A DNA stretch of 23,823 nucleotides, from NCBI GenBank assembly GCA_963575745.1, contig CAUYUJ010021041.1, positions 112,501 through 136,323 of the forward strand. Reading direction: 5' to 3'. The stretch comes from Prorocentrum cordatum (Eukaryota > Sar > Dinophyceae > Prorocentrales > Prorocentraceae). The position numbers and the translations under genes are program-made. Shown piece after piece: positions 10,641-18,884 of the stretch. Under the pieces are notes generated by a model. The model worked only from the letters and a program-made list of their open reading frames with translations. It made no database searches and was not told where the DNA came from. Position 1 is the stretch's first letter. Each line of letters begins with the position of its first letter.

Positions 10641-10865
10641 AAGTTCGGGTATTGGCTGAAACCCTAAGTGTGAAGACACAACTGTATCGAATGATGGCGT
10701 CGTCGAGATCGGCTCCACCAGGAGGATAGAGAGCAAGGGGCGTGCGGGCACTGCGACAAGATCACGTCGAACCCCGACAAGTCAAAACGGCACACTGCGA
10801 GGGGCGCCCACGACTGACACGCTTCCAGACTAGCCAGCATCAGGCAACAACAACCTAACCAGGCG

Positions 10866-10889
10866 ACATGTAGCAATAGTGCTACATGT
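10866..10889. repeat. 10-bp stem hairpin with ATAG loop
   Basis: ACATGTAGCA (10866-10875) and its exact reverse complement (10880-10889) enclose the loop ATAG. No adjacent gene explains it. Confidence 0.8.
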
Positions 10890-11182
10890 GCGAGGCCTGG
10901 GGTGTATCAAATTGCAGACGAGTCACTCCAAATCCGGTGTATCGTTAGTTGTACACGCGTGGAGGAATTTGAACCACAGGATGTTGACGAGACTTTCAGT
11001 GTGTGATGGCCTCGCGTCGGACTGCCTTGAAACACACATATGTGTACACAAATCTGTTAGCCACTGCACTGATGTTGTACGACATATCGAGCAAGGGATG
11101 GCATGCAGTCGACATGCTTGGTTGCGTTCCCGTCCCTGACTATCTACAGGTATGCCCATCCATTTGCCCCATTTGCCAACAC

Positions 11183-11200
11183 GTATGTTTGCAAACATAC
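11183..11200. repeat. Perfect 18-bp palindrome
   Basis: GTATGTTTGCAAACATAC equals its own reverse complement over 18 bp. It could be a dimer-binding site or chance structure. Confidence 0.75.
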
Positions 11201-11767
11201 ACGGGTGCAAGCGAGCGCTGGCAACACGTTTCTAGCACTTACGAGCAGGTGTCTATCCAATCACCTATCTAAATACGCCACCAATCAACGTTTCACCAAC
11301 CATTCCCTAGAACTATCTCCATCTACCCATGTGCTTCAGCAATCTGGCAACTTGCCGCAAGCACTGAACGAAGAGCACCCAAAACCGAAAACAAAACAGC
11401 AATAATGAATAGTTCGGCCACTCTATCAGGGTCCTGGGCTCCCAACTTACAAAAAATCAAGGGCGCTTCCTGGCGCTTCCGCACGCCGTTGGGGAACCCG
11501 CGTCAGTTGTACCTAGGCCTGGGGGTGCCGTGGCTCGGAATGAAAACTTCCAAGATGCCCTCAGATGGTCCCCATGGCCGTCCTGGGGCTCTCCTGAAGC
11601 CTGCAGGATCTTTTCGGAGCCCCTGGGGGCAACGAGCGCAAGGCCACAATCCTTGAATTATAGCCGGAGTGCAGTATCCCCAAACAGGGTTTTTAGACCC
11701 ACTGCGGTTTCCAAGGTCGATTGCGTGCCCGTCCAGTGCGGGCTGGCATGGCACGTTAAAACATGCC

Positions 11768-11822
11768 TCCGCCTCCGCCTCCGCCTCCTCCTCCTCCTCC
11801 TCCTCCTCCTCCTCCTCTTCAT
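11768..11822. repeat. CTC/CCG microsatellite
   Basis: CCGCCT units pass into a CTC tract of about 35 bp just before the higher-order repeat block. Confidence 0.9.
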
Positions 11823-11829
11823 CCCGAAC

Positions 11830-13435
11830 GGCATCTCGGAGCCCAGAGTTGCGAGGATGTCTCCAGCGTAACGGGCTGGACCACCTCGCGCGCGGCATTT
11901 CGGACCCCAGAGTTGCGACGATGTCTCGGGCGAAACGTGCTGCGAGGAAGTCTCAGGCAAAACGGGCCGGACCACCTCGAGCGCGGCGTCTCAGAGCTCC
12001 GAGTTGCGGGGGCCTCCTGGGGCTTCCTGGGACCTCCTGGTGACCTCCTGGGGCTTCCTCTGGGCCTCCTGTGGCCTCCTGGACCCCACCTGGGGCTTCC
12101 TGAAGCCTTTTGGGGCTCTCATGGGGGAGATATCTAACATGTGGCCGTCGGGCCCCCCCAAAATGGGGGGGGGCACAAGAGCAGGAGAAATCAACGAATC
12201 GACACCGGATGTGGATTAACTTGACACGTTCTGATAGGGGGCCTCCTGGGGCCTCCTGGGAGCCTCCTGGGAATCTCCTGCGGACCCCTGGGGCCTGTCC
12301 TGGGCGTCCTGCGGCCTCCTGAAGCTCTCTGGGGCCTCCTGGGGCTCCCAGGGTCCCAGGAGGGATATGTAACATGTGGTTTTCTGGGCCCCCAGGCTGC
12401 ACCACCTCTTGCGCAGCATCTGGGAGCTCAGAATTGCGAGAATGTCTTGTGCGAAATGGGCCGGACCACCTTGCGCACGGCATCTCAGAGCTCAGAGTTG
12501 CGAGGATGTCTCAGGCGAGACGGGCCGGACCACCTCGCGCAGGGCATCTCGGAGCCCAGAGTTGCGAGGATGTCTCCAGCGTGACGGGCTGGACCACCTC
12601 GCGCGCGGCATCTCGGACCCCAGAGTTGCGACGATGTCTCGGGCGAAACGTGCTGCGAGGAAGTCTCAGGGCGAAACGGGCCCGGCCACCTCGAGCGCGG
12701 CGTCTCACAGCTCCGAGTTGCGGGGGCCTCTTGGGGCCTCCTGGGACCTCCTGTTGACCTCCTGGGGCTTCCTGAAGCCTCTTGGGGCTCCCAGGGGGGG
12801 GATATCTAACATGTGGCCGTCGGGCCCCCCCCAAAATGGAAGGGGGGCCACAAGAGCAGGAAAAATCAACGAATCGGCACCAGATGTGTATTAACTTGAC
12901 ACGTTCTGATAGGCGGCCTCCTGGGGCCTCCTGGGAGCCTCCTGGGAATCTCCTGCGGACCCCTGGGGCCTGTCCTGGGCGTCCTGCGGCCTCCTGAAGC
13001 TCTCCGGGGTCTTGTGCGAAACGGGCCGGACCACCAGGCGAGACGGGCCGGACCACCTCGCGCAGGGCATCTCGGAGCCCAGAGTTGCGAGGATGTCTCC
13101 AGCGTGACGGGCTGGACCACCTCGCGCGCGGCATCTCGGACCCCAGAGTTGCGACGATGTCTCAAGCGAAACGTGCTGCGAGGAAGTCTCAGGCGAAACG
13201 GGCCGGACCACCTCGAGCGCGGCGTCTCAGAGCTCTGAGTTGCGGGGGCCTCCTGGGGCCTCCTGGGGCCTCCTGGTGACCTCCTGGGGCTTCCTCCTGG
13301 GCCTCCTGTGGCGTCCTGGACCCCACCTGGGGCTTCCTGAAGCCTCTTGGGGCTCCCAAGGGGGGATATCTAACATGTGACCGTCGGGGCCCCTCAAAAT
13401 GGGCCGCAAGAGCAGGAAAAATCCGCCGACCCTGT
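11830..13435. repeat. Higher-order tandem repeat block
   Basis: Three modules recur in order. First, units of about 63 bp around AGTTGCGAGGATGTCTC and GGACCACCTCGCGC (11837-12008, 12545-12722, 13068-13245). Second, degenerate CCTCCTGGGG runs. Third, a segment starting GATATCTAACATGTG at 12129, 12801 and 13365, followed in each case by GCCGTCGGG or similar and a G-run with AAAATGG, then AGAGCAGG. In the first two copies AATCAACGAATCG and TTAACTTGACACG follow. The large period is 672 bp then 564 bp. Frames through it give Arg/Ala- or Pro/Gly-rich repeats with no domain; judged non-coding. Confidence 0.88.
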
Positions 13436-13549
13436 CGGCGTGTGTGAGGGGCTTTTCCGTTCGAGCCGTCATCTCCGTTATTCTTTGTGCTCGTCGTCTC
13501 TGTCCTGCGCCCCAGCCGCCCGAGCCGCGCCCGAGCCGCTCGATCCAAG

Positions 13550-13723
13550 CCGACCTTGAGCAACGTCGTAATTCAGTCGAAGGGAAGCCCCTTCCCTTTG
13601 ATCCCTTCCCCGCCGGGAGGGGGGGGGGGTATCGACCCCCCCCCCCGGGTCAGATACGACGCCCCCCCCCGTACCGACCTTGAGCAACGTCGTAATTCAG
13701 TCGAAGGGAAGCCCCTTCCCTTT
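13550..13723. repeat. 124-bp tandem repeat cut by the assembly gap
   Basis: CCGACCTTGAGCAACG followed by TCGTAATTCAGTCGAAG occurs at 13550 and again at 13674, 124 bp apart, and the second copy runs directly into the N run. Between them lies a C-run/G-run palindromic stretch (13617-13672). Confidence 0.9.
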
Positions 13724-13823
13724 NNNNNNNNNNNNNNNNNNNNNNNNNNNNNNNNNNNNNNNNNNNNNNNNNNNNNNNNNNNNNNNNNNNNNNNNNNNNN
13801 NNNNNNNNNNNNNNNNNNNNNNN
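13724..13823. other. Assembly gap (100 N)
   Basis: Exactly 100 unknown bases, the usual placeholder for a gap of unknown size. It falls between a tandem repeat and a foldback array, so the true length is probably longer and repetitive (inference). Confidence 0.98.
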
Positions 13824-14106
13824 CCCTGGGCTTCCGATCCTCGTTCTTTTCGAGGATCCACAATCGTGATCGTGGATCCACGATCGTGATCGTGGATCTT
13901 GAAATCCCCGATCGTAGATCGTGGATCCACGATCGTGATCGAGGATCCACGATCGTGATCGCGGATCCTGATATCCCCGATCGTAGATCGTGGATCCACG
14001 ATCGTGATCGGGGATCCACGATCGCGATCGAGGATCCACGATCGTGGTCGATGTCCCACGATCGTGAATCCTCGACAAAGAACGTGGATCGGACCCCCAG
14101 GGCATG
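13824..14106. repeat. Foldback I: inverted repeat with GATC-rich interior
   Basis: The left end (CCCTGGG, then CCGATCC, CGTTCTTT, CGAGGAT; 13824-13872) is mirrored in reverse complement by the right end (ATCCTCG, AAAGAACG, GGATCGG, CCCAGGG; about 14056-14106). The interior is a tandem array of GGATCCACGATCGTGATC-type units that are themselves almost palindromic, with ATCCCCGATCGTAGATC recurring 69 bp apart (13904, 13973). The whole block can fold on itself. Its left side touches the assembly gap. Confidence 0.85.
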
Positions 14107-14248
14107 TACATATACATCGCACACGTGCACGTGGATCCACGCACGTACATGTATGGATGTACATATACAAACCTTATCTGGTGTATTAATGTACATCCAT
14201 ACGCGTACGTGCTTGGATTCACGCGCACGTGTGTGATGTATATGTACG
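14105..14248. repeat. Foldback II: 60-bp arms, 24-nt loop
   Basis: Arm 14105-14164 pairs with arm 14189-14248; by hand count 53 of 60 positions match and six of the seven differences are transitions. The loop is 14165-14188. The arms are largely alternating purine-pyrimidine (TGTACATATACAT, CACACGTGCACG), which also favours Z-type or cruciform structure. Confidence 0.9.
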
Positions 14249-14271
14249 TATATACATAGGCATGTGTGTGT

Positions 14272-14601
14272 GCGCGCAACTCCTCACAGAACACGCACAT
14301 CACACATACACGGGCATACGTTGCAAGCGTTTGGCTAAACAACACATGGGTGACGGAGCGTGCGTGCGTATTCAAGGTAATGCAAGATCGTCCTTACAGG
14401 TGTCTGATCCCCCCACCCCAAAAAACCTCGGAGGCTCGGGGGGGGGGGGCGGGATCAATCAAATGTAATGGCGATCCTGTATTATGCGTGAATACGCACG
14501 CACGTTCCGTCACCGATGTGTTGTTCACCCCAAAGCTTGCACGATATGTCCGTGTATGCGTGATGTGTGTGTCTGTGTGTGTTATGTGATGAGTTGCGCG
14601 C
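14272..14601. repeat. Foldback III: inverted repeat of about 330 bp
   Basis: The left arm starts GCGCGCAACTC (14272-14282) and the right arm ends with its reverse complement (14591-14601). Matching continues inward through AACAACACAT, GGTGACGGA, CGTGCGTGCGTATTC (left, 14338-14373) and its complement (right, 14488-14525), then GATCG/CGATC (14386-14390 with 14472-14476) and TGATCCC/GGGATCA, to a C-run/G-run pair around a loop near 14420-14438. Arms are roughly 150 bp with small indels. Confidence 0.88.
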
Positions 14602-15046
14602 GAGCGCGTTGCGCGCGCGCGTTGTAAATTTTATGTTCGGCGTGGAATATGCGTGGGGTCTACGGGTGCGTTGTTTTGAGCGCTGTGTTTATGCTACGCG
14701 GGTAATGCGACTACTCACGATTACAACCGCAGAACTTGATAAACGAACGAGGAAAAGAAGCATATGATAATTGCAGCACACAAGTTTACGAAGCTCGATC
14801 GATACCGTAAAGGGTGTTATTCGGAAACCAACTGCAAAATCGGAAAATGAAGGCTTGGACGCCTGAAGATTTGAAGGTTCACTTTTTAGATATGAACGCT
14901 ATCGCGACATGTTTTCGCAATCTAAAAACAAGCGTTTGATGACAATTGCGTCTAAAACAAAAACGCAAACAGAAGACAAACAGAATAATGAACTGATAAC
15001 GCAACAAACCACAAGCCCAGCCTTTTGGGTTGTGCGCTGAGGGGCC
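14602..15046. other. AT-richer spacer, no gene seen
   Basis: About 445 bp with visibly lower GC than either flank, especially 14735-15000, which is rich in AAA and TTT runs. No open frame of note and no RNA gene recognised. It separates the foldback array from the first repeat copy and gene 1, so it could hold promoter elements (inference only). Confidence 0.4.
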
Positions 15047-15377
15047 CCACCTTGCCTTCCCCCTGGGCCCCGCCTTGGGTGCCTGCCTTGGGTACCCAGT
15101 TGGACCTCTGGGCTCCCGCCCCGAAAGGCGATCTCCCCTTGAGCCTCTTGTGGGTTCCCTGCGTCGTCGTCATCGTTATTGTCATCCGCCGTCGACGCTT
15201 AAAGCATCCACCGTCGTCACATTGGGGCCCCGCCTTGGCTTCCCCTTGGGTGCCTGCCTTGGGTGCCCAGTTGGACCTCTGGGCCCCCGCCCCGAAAGGC
15301 GACCTCCCTTGGGGCCTCTCCTTGGGCCCCCTTTTCATCGTCGTCATCGTCGTTTTCTCAACATCGCCGCCGTCGCC
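15047..15377. repeat. GC-rich spacer repeat, copy A (two units of about 171 bp)
   Basis: Related to copies B (16818) and C (20608). The shared core TTGGACCTCTGGGC, then CCCGCCCCGAAAGGCGA, then CGTCGTCGTCATCGTTAT appears in unit 1, with TTGGACC at 15101 and at 15271 (about 171 bp apart). Unit 2 diverges after about 15312. This copy lacks the 5' part of B and C with the 17-bp hairpin. It ends at the spliced-leader-like sequence before gene 1. Confidence 0.85.
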
Positions 15378-15378
15378 G

Positions 15379-15398
15379 CCGTAGCCATTTGGGCACAG
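15379..15398 (+). other. Spliced-leader relict upstream of gene 1
   Basis: The first 12 bases, CCGTAGCCATTT, are identical to the dinoflagellate spliced leader and the rest (GGGCACAG) fits it with two mismatches and one deletion, ending in AG. It lies 5 bases before ATG 15404. Genomic spliced-leader relicts are known in dinoflagellates and mark genes re-inserted from trans-spliced mRNA. Alternative: a diverged end of the neighbouring repeat unit, which has a vaguely similar CCACCGTCGTCACATTGGGG. Confidence 0.6.
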
Positions 15399-15403
15399 TG
15401 GCA

Positions 15404-16777
15404 ATGATGTTGGCGATTCCACTATTCATTTATTTTTCTTTCCATATCATACATATGGCTTCCAGGCATCCTGCTGCGTGGGCGCCAACTGAGGAAGCGA
15501 ACCAGACAGCTGATGACGTTCTGGTGGAATCCCTCGAACCGGACTTCGGAGATATATTGTTCCGCGGTGGGTTCAAGTACAGCAGCACAGACATGAAAAT
15601 CGGTGTCGACGTGGACGCCCCGGTAACCTTCTCTGGGACGCTGAAACGCTTGATGCAGGTAGACCCGAGAGGCGGGTACTTCCTTCAGTCCGACGTGGAG
15701 CTCGCCATCAAGAGGTGCGCCATTAAGGAGGCCCACTCCACGATGTGGGATGGGTGGTGCAAACTCAACGAGTACACCCATGAGGAGGGGTACAAGAATG
15801 GCGCATACGTGGTCAGGGTCATGCTGTCCCACGTTCGCAACAAGGCCGACGACTTCAACAAGCTGGGGGCGAGCGGGCAGGCGAAGGCTCGCGAGTCGTC
15901 TCGCCCACAGGAGCTACGTGACATTTACAACGTCATCGACGTTGACAAGGGGGCGGCTTCAGTGAGAAAGACTCGCCCGCGCCCGCTGCCAGCTTTCAGG
16001 GCAGCGCAGGACGCGTCGAGCGAGGAGGAAGTCGTCCCTGTCTTGAAACGGTTCGACGTCAGCACTGGGCAGTCCTACTTGGTATTGTCAGACGGGTCCC
16101 GCGAGATGGCCAAGTTCAAGTGCGGAGAGCAGGGGCGACTGGTCGCCACGTGGCCTGAGTACAACATGGAGTTGCAACCTGAACTACCAAATTCTGCTCT
16201 GAAAGATGATGGGGCGATCGACTACACGCCAGCAGACCCGCGCCAGCCGCCCAAGGCCGGCCGCAAGACCAAAAAAGGAAAGCCCGCGAGTGCTCGGAAG
16301 AGGCCAGCTGGCGCAGTGGAAAACGAAGAACCGCCCACCGCTCCAAAGGCGAAGGCAAAGACAACTCCAAAGGCGAAGGCAAAGACAACTCCAACGCCGA
16401 CGGCAGCTGCGACACCATCACGCATTCAAGAGAAGATCAGGCAGAACATCGACCGCATCTCCGAGGAGGCCAGGAGTGGATTGCAAGGGTTCGCTGGCAG
16501 AGACAGCAACGAACTTGCGACGTGCTACGCTGTCGCGGTTGATGGCGGCACCATCTCTCTTCGTGATCTCCACCGCTCTCCTTGCTTCTACGTGGACCGC
16601 GTGACCGAGATCCCCGAGAATTTCCCTGGGCTCGGTGACGACGCCGTCGTCGCCATGTTCGAAGGCAAGAAGTTGAACAAGAAAGGCGGGGTGCAGTTTG
16701 GTTTCGGCGACGACGCGGACTTGGCCTTCAAGGCAGCGAAACTTCTGAGGTCGATGTATCCGAACCCCGCAGCCTAG
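15404..16777 (+). CDS. Basic, probably nuclear protein of unknown function (gene 1)
   Basis: An intronless frame of 457 aa if ATG 15404 is used, or 440 aa from ATG 15455. I prefer 15404 because it is the first ATG after the spliced-leader-like sequence, but it adds a hydrophobic start (MMLAIPLFIYFSFHIIH) that is odd for the rest of the protein; 15455 (MASRHPAAW) gives a more natural N-terminus. Counted from 15455, residues 1-190 look globular (FRGGFKYSSTDMKIGVDV, RGGYFLQSD). Residues about 265-315 are Lys/Ala/Pro-rich with KTKKGKP, RKRPAG and a tandem PKAKAKTT, resembling a nuclear or DNA-binding linker. The C-terminal 110 residues are again globular (YAVAVDGGTISL, FGFGDDADLAFKAAKLL). No domain recognised. 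Codon use is GC-biased and the frame clean, which supports a real gene. Copy B of the spacer repeat begins 40 bp after the stop. Confidence 0.72.
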   Translation: MMLAIPLFIYFSFHIIHMASRHPAAWAPTEEANQTADDVLVESLEPDFGDILFRGGFKYSSTDMKIGVDVDAPVTFSGTLKRLMQVDPRGGYFLQSDVELAIKRCAIKEAHSTMWDGWCKLNEYTHEEGYKNGAYVVRVMLSHVRNKADDFNKLGASGQAKARESSRPQELRDIYNVIDVDKGAASVRKTRPRPLPAFRAAQDASSEEEVVPVLKRFDVSTGQSYLVLSDGSREMAKFKCGEQGRLVATWPEYNMELQPELPNSALKDDGAIDYTPADPRQPPKAGRKTKKGKPASARKRPAGAVENEEPPTAPKAKAKTTPKAKAKTTPTPTAAATPSRIQEKIRQNIDRISEEARSGLQGFAGRDSNELATCYAVAVDGGTISLRDLHRSPCFYVDRVTEIPENFPGLGDDAVVAMFEGKKLNKKGGVQFGFGDDADLAFKAAKLLRSMYPNPAA

Positions 16778-16817
16778 ACCCCAGCGCGCACCTGGGTGCC
16801 ACCCCGTGCAACAAAAA

Positions 16818-17450
16818 GAGCTGACAACATCATCATCACCAGCATTACCACCAGCAACCTACTACCTTCGGGGGGGGCTACGTTCGAAAATCCAAACCAG
16901 AACTTTTGGCAGCAGTTCTGGTTTGGATTTTGCTTCGGGAAAATATGTACACCCCCTCCTTGCCTTCCCCCTGGGCCTCGCCTTGGGCGCCCGCCTTTGG
17001 TGCCCAGTTGGACCTCTGGGCTCCCGCCCCGAAAGGCGAGCTCCCCTTGGGCCTCTTGTGGGTTCCATGCGTCGTCGTCATCGTTATCGTCATCCGCCAT
17101 CGTCGACGCTTCAAGCATCCACCATCGTCACACTGGGGCCCAGCCTTGGCTTCCTCTTGGCTGCTCGCCTTTGGTGCCCAGTTGGACCTCTGGGCTCCCG
17201 CCCCGAAAGGCGATCTCCCCTTGGGCCTCTTGTGGGTTCCCTGCGTCGTCGCCATCGTTATCATCATCTGCCATGGTCAACGATTAAAGCATCCACCATC
17301 GTCACATTGGGTTCGACCTCTGGGCCCCCGCCCCGAAATGCGACCTCCTGGGGGACCAAGGGGGGGCCCAGGGGAACAAAGGGGACCAAGGAGACCAAGG
17401 GGGACCGAGGAGTGGTACCAAAGGGGGCCAAGGGGTACCAAGGGGCACCC
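16818..17450. repeat. GC-rich spacer repeat, copy B (633 bp)
   Basis: Aligns base for base with copy C (20608-21240); I count about 14 substitutions and no net length change. Order: GAGCTGACA start, CATCATCATCACC, the 17-bp hairpin, two 174-bp units with the TTGGACCTCTGGGC core (17009, 17183), a shortened third unit, then GGGGACCAAGG-type G-rich repeats that could form quadruplexes. It lies between gene 1 and gene 2. Long frames on both strands here are shared by B and C and appear to be by-products of composition. Confidence 0.93.
16887..16931. repeat. Perfect 17-bp hairpin in copy B
   Basis: AAAATCCAAACCAGAAC (16887-16903) and its exact reverse complement (16915-16931) flank an 11-nt loop. 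It lies 109 bp past the stop of gene 1. Only one loop base differs from the copy at 20677. Confidence 0.92.
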
Positions 17451-17944
17451 TTGGCCATCCTCGGGCACCCGTCGCCATCAATATTACGCGTGTTGTTTTT
17501 AAACGAGGGATGCGGTACCGAGCGTAGGGAGGATAAGAGTGAGTTGAGGGGCCGTCTTTGGCTCGTGTTGGCGAATGTCTTGCGCAGATCTATAATTGGA
17601 GATTATGGATATCGGAAGCACAAAAAAACAGAAAAAAAAAAAAAAAAAAGCAGCAGGAGGGAAGAGACGAGGAGGGGGGGGGAAGGGAGGGGTGGAGGAA
17701 AAAGGCGAAAAAAAAAGGGAGGGGGGGGGGGGGAGGGGAAGGGGGGGAAGGGAAGCAGGGGAAGGGAAGAGAGGAGAGAGAGGGGAGAAGGGGCGTCAAG
17801 GGAAAGAAAGAGGAAGAGAGAGGGAAAAGCGGGGGGGGGAAAAGAGGGGAGAAAGGAGAAAAGAGGGAAGGAAGAGGGGGGGGAACAAAAAAAGCAACAA
17901 AAAAAAGCACACACAGCAACACAGACATCCCCCCAAACAAACAG
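17451..17944. other. Spacer with poly-A and polypurine tract before gene 2
   Basis: Just after copy B, CCGTCGCCAT (17469-17478) matches 9 of the first 10 spliced-leader bases, a weak resemblance. From about 17620 an A-run (including 18 consecutive A) leads into some 280 bp of almost pure purine, then an A/C-rich stretch to a possible acceptor AAACAAACAG at 17935-17944. A frame from ATG 17605 stays open through the purines into gene 2, giving Lys/Arg/Gly/Glu-rich peptide; polypurine DNA rarely contains stops on this strand, so this is weak evidence for coding. Confidence 0.6.
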
Positions 17945-18768
17945 ATTCATGCGACAACACGCTACCGTGCTCTCACGCGTTTCACGTTCACTGCATCGCT
18001 GAGTGCATTGAGGGCGATGGCTCCATCATATGCCCTGTCTGTCGGGCTGTGCATCTGAGCATTCGGGAGAACGTCGACGCGTCGGTGGCAGCAGCGACTG
18101 GCCCATCTCCGTGGGACGAGAGGCCAGCGATCGACAACGCGGCCACAGACATCATGAACTACATGCCGCCCGTGCCAGCTCACGTCGTGATGCTGCATTG
18201 CCCGCGCGTCATCATGGCCAACGGTGAGTTCAGGAACGCGTCAGACGGGAGGATGGAGTGGAGTCCTGTTCGGGTTCGCGGCTCCGAGTTTCGAGGGCAG
18301 TGGTTGTGCCTGCAGTGCGGCTTCACCGTTACCGACACGGACGTCAACAACATTGCAGTTGAGCGCTTGCCCATCTGCCCCATGCATGGCCATCGAGTAT
18401 ATGTGCTCGACCACTTGGAGAACACGTCCTTCTACAGCTGCGCTTCACGCGCTCACGACGACCAAGCCGACCCTGCCGTGTTCGAGTGCCCATTCGACTA
18501 TGCCACTCAGCACCCGTTCGTCTTGCAGCCAGCCCCCGCGCCGATAGAGGTGATACAGCCAGACCCCGAGCCGATAGAGGTGACCGATGAGGAAGAAGAT
18601 GCCATGTCGCAGGACAGCCTCATTACGGTGCCAGACCCTGGAGAAGAAGATGAAGATGTCGCTCGGCTTCGTAGTATCATGGAAGGCTCCTGGGAGCCCG
18701 ACAGCCCAACCTCGAGCATTTTCGAGGATAGCGTAGCACGGCTAGTCGAGATATATAGCAGCTCTTGA
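17945..18768 (+). CDS. RING-H2 finger protein, 5' incomplete (gene 2)
   Basis: The protein opens in the middle of a RING-H2 finger: Cys (17968), His (17974), His (17983) and Cys (17992) in the pattern C-x-H-x2-H-x2-C, then CPVC (18031-18042). RING-H2 fingers bind two zinc ions and usually act as E3 ubiquitin ligases. The first C-x2-C pair is missing. Either an upstream exon supplies it, with acceptor at 17943-17944, or the gene is a 5'-truncated copy. Downstream, CLQC (18307-18318) and CPMHGH (18376-18393) could form a second zinc site. The C-terminal 80 residues are acidic with a duplicated PIEV segment and end EIYSSS. There is no in-frame ATG between the purine tract and the RING; the frame is also open upstream to ATG 17605, giving 387 aa. 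The family of the C-terminal part is not recognised. Confidence 0.68.
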
Positions 18769-18854
18769 GTCTGGGGCAAAGCCCTGGGGACTGCATGCTA
18801 AGCTTGAGTCGCGCCGTCGCAGTTGAAAACAGACCCCGTCATCATCTTAGCGCT

Positions 18855-18884
18855 AACATGTTTCAAAAGCGATTGAAACATGTT
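18855..18884. repeat. Perfect 12-bp hairpin in the 3' flank of gene 2
   Basis: AACATGTTTCAA (18855-18866) and its reverse complement (18873-18884) enclose the loop AAGCGA, 87 bp after the gene 2 stop codon. A role in 3'-end formation or RNA stability is possible but not shown. Confidence 0.88.

Larger units (their letters stand above)
10641..11764. other. Non-repetitive stretch with two short palindromes, no gene seen
   Basis: About 1.1 kb with only short frames and no recognised domain. It contains a 10-bp stem hairpin (10866-10889) and a perfect 18-bp palindrome (11183-11200), listed separately. Confidence 0.35.

Noticed and set aside
10265-10659. Three overlapping + frames before the AT microsatellite
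   Set aside because: All three frames are open at once, which is not expected of one constrained gene.
11953-13134. Collagen-like Gly/Pro-rich minus-strand frames
   Set aside because: Products of the CCTCCTGGGG repeat; frames shift between repeat copies.
15404-15454. Signal peptide on gene 1
   Set aside because: The hydrophobic start is only present if ATG 15404 is used, and the remaining protein has a nuclear-type basic linker; not claimed.
16806-18002. 398-codon + frame across copy B and the purine tract
   Set aside because: A repeat-derived frame also present in copy C, joined to Lys/Arg/Glu low-complexity sequence; no domain.
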